6,195 bases of DNA from NCBI GenBank assembly GCA_024710445.1, contig JANJUT010000287.1:1-6195 (forward strand), given 5' to 3'. A program made the translations under genes and the position numbers. Below are positions 1 through 5,096 of this stretch, one piece after another. The stretch is from Thiobacillus sp. (GTDB taxonomy: Bacteria > Pseudomonadota > Gammaproteobacteria > Burkholderiales > Thiobacillaceae). How positions within the stretch are numbered: position 1 is the stretch's first letter; each line of letters starts with the position of its first letter. The notes beneath the pieces are model-generated. The model ran no database searches. It saw only the letters and a list, made by a program, of their open reading frames with translations, and had not been told where the DNA came from.

Positions 1-10
1 TTGGCGGTCG

Positions 11-256
11 TTACGCTGCTTCGAGTTGGGCGAGCTGATTGCGGGCTGTGTATTGACTGGTACTGGCGCAGGTTTGCGCCTCAAGCCAAGCAAGAACCTC
101 GGCTTCGTCGTACCTGATGGGGGCTTGTTTTACTCTCCCCATTTTCTTGAACTTTGGGCCTTGGCCTTTCACGCGCCAGATTTCAAGTGTGTTGGGTTTG
201 ATGCCGAGCATGTCGGCCACTTCGATGTTTGTGAGAAGCTTGACAGCAGGTTTCAT
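11..256 (-). CDS. AlpA/excisionase-like helix-turn-helix DNA-binding protein
   Basis: An 81-residue protein likely to bind DNA as a regulator of the integrase or as a recombination directionality factor. Residues 7-30 (LLTNIEVADMLGIKPNTLEI and the following WRVKG) form a MerR-type helix-turn-helix as in the HTH_17/AlpA families. Residues 31-58 fit the wing (GPKFKKMGRVKQAPIRY) and the closing helix DEAEVLAWLEA. The C-terminal ~20 residues are Gln/Ala-rich and not recognisable. Length matches small AlpA-type proteins. The ATG start is supported by AGGA eight bases upstream on the minus strand. It lies downstream of the integrase on the same strand, a common arrangement in P4-like elements. Whether it acts as excisionase or as a transcription factor is inference; it could equally control genes further left. 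Confidence 0.75.
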   Translation of the reverse strand: MKPAVKLLTNIEVADMLGIKPNTLEIWRVKGQGPKFKKMGRVKQAPIRYDEAEVLAWLEAQTCASTSQYTARNQLAQLEAA

Positions 257-480
257 GGGGCAAGTCCTTTTGAACTTACCTGCCGCGCATGGGTAATGAA
301 TAAGATGCAGAGGCAGGCTGATGACCCGTGGGATTATTTGATGGTCACTCAGCCCACTTACGGATTCGGGCAGTGTCCGGTTGCCCGGCTCACGTCACAG
401 ATCTTCTTTACCTTGGCGCCCTGTGCGGCCCCTTGAATCGCCTTCCCGCGTTGCACGGATAAGGCTTAACTGCGAGCAAC

Positions 481-507
481 TTTATACAGACCCGCGCTCC
501 TTTGCAA
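481..507 (-). promoter_or_regulatory. Possible promoter for the helix-turn-helix gene
   Basis: On the minus strand TTGCAA (502-507) and TATAAA (481-486) resemble -35 and -10 boxes, but the spacer of 15 bases is short. It would give a leader of about 220 bases before the ATG at 256. Support is by pattern only; read-through from the integrase promoter is an alternative. Confidence 0.25.
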
Positions 508-539
508 GCGCTTTAAGGTTGGATAATTTCTGCCCTCGT

Positions 540-569
540 AACGGTCGTTTCTACCTTTGAACGACCGTT
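540..569. repeat. Inverted repeat directly after the integrase stop; possible terminator
   Basis: Perfect 10-base arms AACGGTCGTT (540-549) and AACGACCGTT (560-569) flank a 10-base loop, three bases beyond the integrase stop codon. No T-run follows on either strand, so it is not a standard intrinsic terminator. It may stabilise the integrase mRNA 3' end, act as a protein-binding dyad, or terminate weakly. The octamer CGGTCGTT from the left arm recurs at 5-12, overlapping the stop codon of the helix-turn-helix gene. Confidence 0.55.
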
Positions 570-571
570 CG

Positions 572-1828
572 TTAAGCCCGCAGCGCCACCACGTTTTGAC
601 CTGTGGTAATCGCTCCCGCAATTCGGCCTTGACCGGATATCCAGTCCGCGATTGCCTGCACTTCTGGGAGCAGGTATTGCAGGTGTTTCGTCTCCAAGTA
701 GTGCTTGGCAGTCACCGACTTGGGTTTATGGTTTGTCAGCAGTTCAACCTTGAGAATGTCGAGCTTGCACATGGCGATCCCAATAGTGGTGAAGCTGCGG
801 CGGAGGTCATGTGCTGACAGGTGCAAACCCGCCGCCTCACTGAGCTTCTTCATGGTGTCGCGGGGGTCGCGCAGATGCCCACTCGCTCCCCAACTGGTGA
901 ACACGAACGGGCTACCGTTTACCCGCTGGCGTGTCTTGAGCAGTTCGACAGCCTGCGTGGATAAAGGTAGCCAGACGGGATTAGAATTTTTCGGGTCGGG
1001 TATGTGCCACCAGCATTCGTCCAAGTTCACCCTGTCCCATGTCAGCGCGGATGCTTCGCCAATACGCGCACCAGTGAGCAGGAGAAACATAACGAGGTCG
1101 ATGCTTGCCAGCGTGTCCCGGTTGTAAGCGACTTCGCGGCTGGTCGTAAGCATGTGCCAAACCGCGCCCACCTTCTTGTCAGGTATACGGGTATCGCGTG
1201 CTTCCAGCTTCGCCCAATCGTCTTTCAACACCAGCACCGGGTTATTCGTAATCAGCGGCGTTCCGTCTGACTTCTTGTACCGCCGACCTGCGAAATTGAT
1301 TAAGGCGCGAAGGACGGAAAAACTTTGGTTCGCCTGTCCTGGGGCTGGTGCCTTGCCGCGCAAACCCTTCGTGAGCATTTCCTTGTAGCGCTTCCGGCAC
1401 ATGTCCTCGGTAATGGACGCGATGGGCTTGTGCTGCCACGCTTCAAAGGTTGTGGTCACATGACGGTTGATTTCGCTTTTGCTGCTTTCTTTCAGCTTGC
1501 CCGGTCTGCTGGTGTATTCGTCTGTCACCTGCCGCAGTGTCACCTTGACCGCTTCGTCCTGCTTCTTCACGTCACGCGGGTCGATACCCACACGCATGGC
1601 CTGCAATATCTGCCGCGCCCTGTCCCGTGCTTCGCTCTCGGTAAATTCACCATAAGGCCCAATGGTGAAACAGACCGCCTTACCCCTTACCCGTCCCTGT
1701 GCGACGAAGACCTTTTTTCCCTTTGCTGTGACACGCAACCCGTAACCGGGAACCGACTCGTCCCATTTGATTTTGTACCCCTTTTCCGGAGGCACAACCT
1801 TGTCAATATTCGTCTTTGTCAGCTTCAC
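572..1828 (-). CDS. int: P4-type tyrosine recombinase (integrase)
   Basis: Site-specific recombinase that integrates and excises the element at the tRNA-Ser attachment site. The 418-residue length fits P4-type integrases. Residues ~1-85 form the arm-binding N-terminal domain (DUF4102-like), with GYGLRV and FTIGPYGEFTESEARDRA. A central core-binding domain (~95-205) is followed by the catalytic domain. Catalytic residues, numbered from the chosen start: Arg255 in TGARIGE, Lys280 in the beta-hairpin DPKNSNP, His340 and Arg343 in HDLRRS, His367 in TNHKP, and the nucleophile Tyr377 in HYLE. All are present, so the enzyme looks functional. GTG at 1828 was chosen because AAAGGAGG sits eight bases before it; a GTG at 1849 is in frame but would put this ribosome binding site inside the gene. 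It faces away from the attachment site, 160 bases from it. Confidence 0.95.
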   Translation of the reverse strand: MKLTKTNIDKVVPPEKGYKIKWDESVPGYGLRVTAKGKKVFVAQGRVRGKAVCFTIGPYGEFTESEARDRARQILQAMRVGIDPRDVKKQDEAVKVTLRQVTDEYTSRPGKLKESSKSEINRHVTTTFEAWQHKPIASITEDMCRKRYKEMLTKGLRGKAPAPGQANQSFSVLRALINFAGRRYKKSDGTPLITNNPVLVLKDDWAKLEARDTRIPDKKVGAVWHMLTTSREVAYNRDTLASIDLVMFLLLTGARIGEASALTWDRVNLDECWWHIPDPKNSNPVWLPLSTQAVELLKTRQRVNGSPFVFTSWGASGHLRDPRDTMKKLSEAAGLHLSAHDLRRSFTTIGIAMCKLDILKVELLTNHKPKSVTAKHYLETKHLQYLLPEVQAIADWISGQGRIAGAITTGQNVVALRA

Positions 1829-1836
1829 TTTTCCAC

Positions 1837-1844
1837 CCTCCTTT
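1837..1844 (-). promoter_or_regulatory. Ribosome binding site fixing the integrase start
   Basis: AAAGGAGG on the minus strand, a near-perfect anti-16S match, eight bases before GTG 1828. It decides the start against the upstream in-frame GTG at 1849. Confidence 0.85.
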
Positions 1845-1870
1845 AGCACTCGTTTAGCACATTATTAGCA
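1842..1870. repeat. Spaced TTAGCA repeats in the integrase leader
   Basis: TTTAGCAC occurs at 1842-1849 and again at 1852-1859, and a shorter TTAGCA at 1865-1870. Starts of the shared TTAGCA are 10 and 12 bases apart, about one helical turn each, so they lie on one DNA face. They overlap the possible -10 box and ribosome binding site of the integrase. Such iterons suit arm-type sites for the integrase N-terminal domain, or operator sites for the AlpA-like protein; both roles are inferred. Confidence 0.5.
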
Positions 1871-1891
1871 GCCCCCGTAAAGTTACGACAA
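1862..1891 (-). promoter_or_regulatory. Likely integrase promoter
   Basis: On the minus strand TTGTCG (1886-1891) and TAATAA (1862-1867), spaced by 18 bases, resemble -35 and -10 boxes and lie about 35 bases before the integrase start. The TTAGCA repeats overlap the -10 box and the transcript start, so binding there would be expected to repress. Motif match is fair only. Confidence 0.4.
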
Positions 1892-1990
1892 ACTCCGCCA
1901 AACTTGCAACGACTTTAAGCAATTGATCTGTAAGGAATTGCATGGCTATACAAAACAACGAAAAGGAGTGTAAAGTCCGGTTACGCAAAA
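1871..1990. other. Element-side arm of the attachment site
   Basis: A gene-free, comparatively AT-rich stretch between the integrase promoter and the tRNA fragment. It contains the inverted repeat GCAATT (1919-1924) / AATTGC (1936-1941), and CCGGTT at 1977-1982, which is mirrored by AACCGG at 1997-2002 inside the tRNA fragment across the presumed crossover. It replaces the 5' half of the tRNA gene and is where arm-type integrase and host-factor sites would be expected. Confidence 0.5.
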
Positions 1991-2048
1991 CTTGAAAACC
2001 GGCGATGGTGCAAGCCATCCGTGAGTTCGAATCTCACCGCTTCCGCCA
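1991..2048 (+). pseudogene. 3' fragment of tRNA-Ser(UGA); attachment site
   Basis: The 3' part of a serine tRNA is seen from the anticodon loop onward. It has loop CTTGAAA (anticodon TGA at 1993-1995) and 3' anticodon strand ACCGG. The long variable arm typical of tRNA-Ser follows, with GATGG (2004-2008) pairing CCATC (2015-2019). The T arm is GTGAG-TTCGAAT-CTCAC (2021-2037), the acceptor strand CGCTTCC, the discriminator G, and the encoded CCA at 2046-2048. Nothing upstream can supply the acceptor 5' strand, D arm or 5' anticodon strand, so it is not a working gene. The break at the anticodon loop marks the likely crossover, and the intact tRNA should be at the other end of the element. A false antisense protein containing GEIRTHG is read across this fragment. 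Confidence 0.9.
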
Positions 2049-2056
2049 GATAGTTG

Positions 2057-2081
2057 AAAACGCCCTGTGAGGGCGTTTTTT
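2057..2081 (+). terminator. Intrinsic terminator of the original tRNA-Ser gene
   Basis: AAAACGCCC (2057-2065) pairs with GGGCGTTTT (2071-2079) around a five-base loop and ends in a run of six T. It follows the tRNA CCA by eight bases, so it most likely ended the native tRNA transcript. It now shields the radical SAM gene from any transcription coming out of the element. Confidence 0.85.
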
Positions 2082-2114
2082 GTTGCGCCACCGAACTGAT
2101 GAGAAAATCCCCGG

Positions 2115-2972
2115 ATGGCACTGACCGCTCCTCTCACTCCAGAAGACCATAACCGCGATACGGCGGGAATGACCTATGTCTATCCCGTGGTCTCGCGCCG
2201 TGCGGGCGGCGTATCGGTGGGAATCAACCTCAACCCCAACAACGCCTGCAACTGGGCGTGTGTGTATTGCCAGGTACCGGATCTGGTGCGCGGCACTGCA
2301 CCCGAAATTGACTTGACGCGCCTGGAGGACGAACTGCGAGCGATGCTCACCGACATCCTGCGGGGCGATTTCATGCAAACGCGGGTACCGGCAGAAGCCC
2401 GGCGCCTGAACGATATCGCCCTGTCGGGCAATGGCGAACCCACCAGCGCCAGGGTGTTTCCACAGGTGATCGAACTGATTGGCCGGGTAATGGCCGATTT
2501 TGAACTTGTCGACAAAATCAAGCTGGTTCTGATCACCAACGGCAGTCTGGCCGACCGGCCGCGGGTGCAGGAGGGGCTGAGAAAAATGGCCGCGTTGAAC
2601 GGCGAAGTCTGGTTCAAATTCGACCGCGCGACCGCTGGCGGCATGCGCGCGATCAACCAGACCCGGATCCCGCCCGAGAAGCAGTTCGAGCGGCTGGCCA
2701 TCGCCGCCGCCCTGTGCCCGACCTGGCTGCAGACCTGCGTATTCGCGCTGGATGGCGCACCGCCATCCGAAGCCGAGCAGCAAGCCTATCTGTCCACGGT
2801 GAGCCACATCCGCGCACAGAAAATTCCGGTGCAAGGCGTGTGGCTGTACGGACTGGCGCGCCCGTCGATGCAAGCCCAGGCCAGCCGTCTGTCGGCACTG
2901 CCCGTCGAATGGCTGAATGCTTTTGCCGAAAAAATTCGCAAGGCCGGCTTGCCAGTAAAGGTGACCTTGTGA
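2115..2972 (+). CDS. Radical SAM protein of unknown substrate
   Basis: A 285-residue cytoplasmic enzyme expected to bind a [4Fe-4S] cluster and S-adenosylmethionine. The cluster motif CNWACVYC gives Cys45, Cys49 and Cys52 (CX3CX2C), preceded by the conserved stretch VGINLNPNNA. LSGNGEPT (103-110) matches the SAM-binding GGE-type motif, and LVLITNGSL (137-145) and WFKFD (166-170) fit later barrel strands. There is no C-terminal cysteine cluster for extra Fe-S centres (only Cys201 and Cys208 remain), so it appears to hold one cluster. ATG 2115 is preferred because the sequence before TYVYPVVSRR looks family-like; ATG 2169 is the alternative. Neither has a strong ribosome binding site. Its stop overlaps the acpS start, suggesting coupled translation. 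The substrate is unknown; membership of the superfamily is secure, the role is not. Confidence 0.88.
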   Translation: MALTAPLTPEDHNRDTAGMTYVYPVVSRRAGGVSVGINLNPNNACNWACVYCQVPDLVRGTAPEIDLTRLEDELRAMLTDILRGDFMQTRVPAEARRLNDIALSGNGEPTSARVFPQVIELIGRVMADFELVDKIKLVLITNGSLADRPRVQEGLRKMAALNGEVWFKFDRATAGGMRAINQTRIPPEKQFERLAIAAALCPTWLQTCVFALDGAPPSEAEQQAYLSTVSHIRAQKIPVQGVWLYGLARPSMQAQASRLSALPVEWLNAFAEKIRKAGLPVKVTL

Positions 2973-3370
2973 TCCACGGCATCGGCACCGATCTGCTCGA
3001 CGCCGGGCGTATCCGCAACGGTCTCGCACGCTTCGGCGAACACTATGCCGACCGCATGCTCGCCCCGGCCGAGCATGCCGGGTATTACGCCAGCCGCGAC
3101 CCGGCGCGCTTTCTGGCCAAGTGTTTTGCCGCCAAGGAAGCATTTGCCAAGGCGACGGGAACCGGGCTGCGTGCACCGGTCACCCTGCGCAACATTGCGG
3201 TGTTGCGCGATGTACACGGCAAGCCCCTGATCGAATGTGCGCCCGAACTCGCGAACTGGCTGCTGACGCGCGGCGTCACAGCGCAGCATGTTTCGCTGTC
3301 GGATGAAGGCGATTTCGTGCTGGCGTTTGTCGTGCTGGAACAATCCAGTATCCCCCTTCCCCCGGCGTAG
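2969..3370 (+). CDS. acpS: Holo-[acyl-carrier-protein] synthase AcpS
   Basis: Transfers 4'-phosphopantetheine from coenzyme A to a serine of acyl carrier protein, making it active for fatty acid synthesis; normally essential and cytoplasmic. The 133 residues match the family (about 120-135). Motifs: GIGTDLLDAGRI near the N-terminus with Mg-binding Asp8, and FLAKCFAAKEAFAKATGTG (48-66) with Mg-binding Glu57. HVSLSDEGDFVLAFVVLE closes the fold. The GTG start at 2969 overlaps the preceding TGA (GTGA), and the family N-terminus begins exactly there, although the reading frame is open further upstream. Residue 52 is Cys where an Arg is more usual (AKRFAAKEA), an oddity with no clear consequence. 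In betaproteobacteria acpS is commonly followed by nagZ, as here, but the usual upstream pdxJ is absent. Confidence 0.95.
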   Translation: MIHGIGTDLLDAGRIRNGLARFGEHYADRMLAPAEHAGYYASRDPARFLAKCFAAKEAFAKATGTGLRAPVTLRNIAVLRDVHGKPLIECAPELANWLLTRGVTAQHVSLSDEGDFVLAFVVLEQSSIPLPPA

Positions 3371-3404
3371 TATCCGTGACGCCATCCTTCAGACTGGAGC
3401 GACC

Positions 3405-4484
3405 ATGACGCTGGGCCCCTTGATGCTCGATGTTGCCGGCACCGAACTCACCGATGACGATCGACGGCGCCTGAGCCATCCTCTGGTCGGCGGTGTGATC
3501 CTGTTCAGCCGCAATTACCGCGACCCCGTGCAACTGGCGGCATTGACCAGTGAAATTCATGCGCTCAAGTCCGCGCCCCTGCTGATCGGGGTCGACCATG
3601 AAGGCGGGCGGGTGCAGCGCTTCCGTGAAGGCTTCACCCGGCTGCCGCCGATGCGCACCTTCGGCGAAATCTGGAATGAGCATCCGCAGCAGGCCAGACA
3701 TCTGGCGCGCGAAACCGGCTACGTGCTGGCCAGCGAACTGCGCGCGCACGGCGTCGATTTCAGCTTTGCTCCGGTGCTCGATCTGGATTACGGTGCCTCC
3801 TCGGTGATCGGCAACCGTTCGTTCCACGCCGACCCGCATGCGGTGTTCGAACTGGGACAGGCCGTGATGCTGGGGATGAAGGATGCGGGCATGGCTGCCT
3901 GCGGCAAGCATTTTCCCGGACATGGCTTTGTGGTGGCCGATTCGCACGTCGCCATCCCGGTGGACGAGCGCACCCTTGGCGATATTGCCATCGCCGATCT
4001 GGTGCCGTTCCGCCTGATGATCGAGGCCGGACTGGCGGCAATCATGCCGGCGCACGTGATCTATCCACAGGTTGACGCGCAGCCAGCCGGGTTCTCGAAA
4101 ATATGGCTGCAAAAGCTGCTGCGCCAGCAACTGCAATTCGACGGCACGATATTCAGCGACGATCTCTGCATGGAGGCTGCCAGCGTGGCGGGTAGCGTGG
4201 TGGGCCGCGTCGCTGCCGCGCTTGATGCGGGCTGCGACATGGCACTGGTATGCAACCGGCCCGACCTCGCCGACGAGGTACTGGCCAATCTGAAAGTGGA
4301 CTGGCCCGCACCGGCCCGCGCCCGGCTGGCGCGCATGCACGGCCACCCGCATCCGCCGACCCTGACCCAGTTGCGCGAGTCGGCCCGCTATGCCAATGCG
4401 CTGCATCACATCGCAGGGCTGGGACAGGAATCCGCCGACCTCAACCTGCAGGTCGACCCGACCGATTACTGTGGCCGTTCCTGA
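3405..4484 (+). CDS. nagZ: Beta-N-acetylhexosaminidase NagZ (GH3)
   Basis: Cytoplasmic glycoside hydrolase family 3 enzyme that removes N-acetylglucosamine from anhydro-muropeptides during peptidoglycan recycling; its product feeds AmpC beta-lactamase induction in some species. The 359 residues are slightly above the usual ~340. Seen: GVDHEGGRVQR (62-72) with sugar-binding Asp64, GKHFPGHG (167-174), the Asp179-Ser-His181 catalytic dyad loop, and SDDLCM (251-256) with the nucleophile Asp252. All active-site residues are intact. The ATG at 3405 follows GGAG by five bases and starts the family pattern LGPLMLDVAG. It lies 34 bases after acpS, so co-transcription is likely. The last 14 bases overlap the start of the next gene. 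Confidence 0.96.
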   Translation: MTLGPLMLDVAGTELTDDDRRRLSHPLVGGVILFSRNYRDPVQLAALTSEIHALKSAPLLIGVDHEGGRVQRFREGFTRLPPMRTFGEIWNEHPQQARHLARETGYVLASELRAHGVDFSFAPVLDLDYGASSVIGNRSFHADPHAVFELGQAVMLGMKDAGMAACGKHFPGHGFVVADSHVAIPVDERTLGDIAIADLVPFRLMIEAGLAAIMPAHVIYPQVDAQPAGFSKIWLQKLLRQQLQFDGTIFSDDLCMEAASVAGSVVGRVAAALDAGCDMALVCNRPDLADEVLANLKVDWPAPARARLARMHGHPHPPTLTQLRESARYANALHHIAGLGQESADLNLQVDPTDYCGRS

Positions 4485-4572
4485 GCACGATCACGCCGGC
4501 CACGCACATGGCCATCACCACCACACGGGGCAAGGACGCACGCTGGTCATTGCCCTGTTGCTGACATTGGCC
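4471..4572 (+). CDS. N-terminus of a cation diffusion facilitator (CzcD-type), truncated
   Basis: The first 34 codons of a probable Zn/Co/Cd efflux transporter of the inner membrane. A metal-binding His-rich segment (HDHAGHAHGHHHHTG) is followed by GRTLVIALLLTLA, which fits the basic residue and start of the first transmembrane helix in CzcD-like proteins. The frame remains open to a stop at 4714-4716, but after LTLA the residues (GDSTMTTFTPT and so on) have no family or membrane character. The gene is therefore cut at the sequence join. GTG 4471 is the only sensible start, overlapping nagZ by 14 bases; no clear ribosome binding site is visible, so translation may be coupled to nagZ. Assignment rests on about 30 residues. 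Confidence 0.65.
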
Positions 4573-4573
4573 G
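4567..4573. other. Junction of two unrelated sequences (probable chimera)
   Basis: Plus-strand transporter coding is good up to GCC 4570-4572. Minus-strand topA coding is good from its start down to 4567, but the next base (4566) breaks the expected Lys codon of ESPAK. The two therefore share about TTGGCC at 4567-4572, a microhomology at the join. GC content and lineage signal change here. An assembly or cloning artefact is the simplest reading; a real recombination is possible but would cut an essential gene. Confidence 0.75.
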
Positions 4574-4604
4574 GCGATTCGACGATGACGACATTCACGC
4601 CCAC
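4567..4604 (-). CDS. topA: N-terminus of DNA topoisomerase I, truncated
   Basis: The minus strand from 4598 reads (V)NVVIVESPA, the highly conserved beginning of bacterial topoisomerase I (the Toprim domain start, normally followed by KAKTI). TopA relaxes negative supercoils and its Toprim Glu (in VESPAK) is catalytic; that Glu is encoded at 4578-4580. Only 12 codons remain before the sequence turns into the transporter gene. GTG 4604 is preferred because AAGGGG lies nine bases before it; GTG 4598 gives the more usual N-terminus but a 15-base spacing. Neighbourhood supports the call: topA commonly lies downstream of dprA in alphaproteobacteria, and dprA is on the same strand here. Confidence 0.7.
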
Positions 4605-4793
4605 GCGCCTGTGCCCCTTGGAATTGTCGGCCGACCGGTCATGCGGGGCCGAAAGTCGGCCGGAACATGGGCACAAGGCGTGTCCAAGTCAAATCAGTCA
4701 GCACTGCACTTTATAGGTGCAATATTTTTTCTGTTGATATTATGGTTGTGTCGATCATCCGGCTGGGCGCCGCGGCAGGCGTCGGGGAGCGGA
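4605..4793. other. Divergent intergenic region between topA and the small gene
   Basis: A gene-free stretch whose centre (about 4690-4745) is clearly AT-rich against its GC-rich surroundings, as expected of a promoter region. It holds the inverted repeat TGCAC/GTGCA (4705-4709, 4717-4721) around a TATAAA box on the minus strand, the topA ribosome binding site (4614-4619) and the GGGGAG before the small gene (4784-4789). CGGCC/GGCCG-type short inverted repeats at 4629-4660 may form hairpins in the topA leader. Confidence 0.5.
4710..4737 (-). promoter_or_regulatory. Possible topA promoter
   Basis: On the minus strand TCAACA (4732-4737) and TATAAA (4710-4715), spaced by 16 bases, resemble -35 and -10 boxes about 105 bases before the topA start. 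The -10 box is nested in the TGCAC/GTGCA dyad, which could be an operator. By pattern only. Confidence 0.3.
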
Positions 4794-5096
4794 ATGGAGC
4801 GGGACATGCGGGTCGATGGCAGGCGGCGTCAGACCGGGAGCGGCCGGTCCGGGCGGCGAACACTTGCCGCGACACCGTCGGCTCCGGTCAGCCGGGCGGA
4901 CATCGCTTCCTATGTCGGCAAGCTGGCGTCGGAACTGGTGGAACTGGCGCGGCTGGCAGAGCTCAAGACGCTGGCCTATCTCGCGGACATGGTGCGGCTG
5001 GAGGCCGAGCAGCAGGCGGACGTCATCCGGCAGCGCGAGGGTGCGCTGATCGGCGCGGGTCAGAGCAGCGAGACGCGGCCGCCCGGATCGCGCTGA
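4794..5096 (+). CDS. Small charged helical protein of unknown function
   Basis: A 100-residue protein. Residues 1-30 are Arg/Gly/Ser-rich and probably disordered. Residues 33-77 ([20 protein letters not shown] and the following [20 protein letters not shown]) form a strongly amphipathic, Ala/Leu/Glu-rich helical region; the tail is unstructured. It resembles short uncharacterised proteins of Rhizobiales-type alphaproteobacteria with a Y-x2-x-L-A-x-E-L pattern, from memory and not checked. ATG 4794 follows GGGGAG by four bases; ATG 4806, six bases after GGAG, is an equally good start. No membrane segment or catalytic motif is seen. It is divergent from topA and its last 37 bases overlap the end of dprA on the other strand. 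Function unknown. Confidence 0.65.
   Translation: MERDMRVDGRRRQTGSGRSGRRTLAATPSAPVSRADIASYVGKLASELVELARLAELKTLAYLADMVRLEAEQQADVIRQREGALIGAGQSSETRPPGSR

Larger units (their letters stand above)
257..571. other. Intergenic region between integrase and helix-turn-helix gene
   Basis: These 315 bases carry no convincing gene. Contents: the inverted repeat right after the integrase stop (540-569), an 8-base palindrome AAGCGCTT at 506-513, a possible minus-strand promoter at 481-507, and a long leader before the helix-turn-helix gene that ends with its ribosome binding site. A 32-codon minus-strand frame at 358-456 with a GTG start has no ribosome binding site and is not called. Confidence 0.5.
1..2048. 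mobile_element. Right end of an integrated element in a tRNA-Ser(UGA) gene (partial)
   Basis: This is the terminal part of a genomic island or satellite/prophage-like element; its other end lies left of the window. What is seen: a P4-type tyrosine recombinase and an AlpA-like helix-turn-helix gene, both on the minus strand, next to a truncated tRNA-Ser whose 5' half is replaced by unrelated sequence. Known pattern: elements of this type insert in the 3' part of tRNA genes, rebuild the tRNA at one end and leave a 3' fragment at the other. The integrase points inward, away from the attachment site. Cargo genes are not visible, so the class (island, P4-like satellite, prophage, ICE) cannot be decided. 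Confidence 0.8.

Noticed and set aside
358..456. 32-codon minus-strand frame with GTG start between integrase and the helix-turn-helix gene
   Set aside because: No ribosome binding site, very short, and no recognisable motif; not separable from chance.
1829..1849. Longer integrase with GTG start at 1849
   Set aside because: The strong AAAGGAGG lies inside this extension and is well spaced to GTG 1828, and the added residues are translated ribosome binding site sequence.
1946..2137. Minus-strand frame giving GEIRTHG-like protein
   Set aside because: It is the antisense of the tRNA-Ser fragment and its terminator, a well-known false protein.
2714..2968. Upstream extension of the acpS reading frame
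   Set aside because: AcpS homology starts exactly at GTG 2969; the extension is out-of-frame radical SAM coding sequence.
2034..3176. Long minus-strand open frame over the radical SAM and acpS genes
   Set aside because: It is a shadow of two well-supported plus-strand genes; His/Arg/Gly-rich translation with no family pattern.
3276..4409. Long minus-strand open frame opposite nagZ
   Set aside because: It is a shadow of nagZ, whose catalytic motifs are all intact on the plus strand.
4705..4730. Intrinsic terminator from the TGCAC/GTGCA dyad followed by T-run
   Set aside because: The stem is only five pairs, and it lies between two divergent genes where no transcript needs ending; a promoter/operator is more likely.
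4611..4793. N-terminal extension of the small protein to ATG 4611
   Set aside because: It would translate the AT-rich promoter region and the topA leader; ribosome binding sites and composition support 4794 or 4806.
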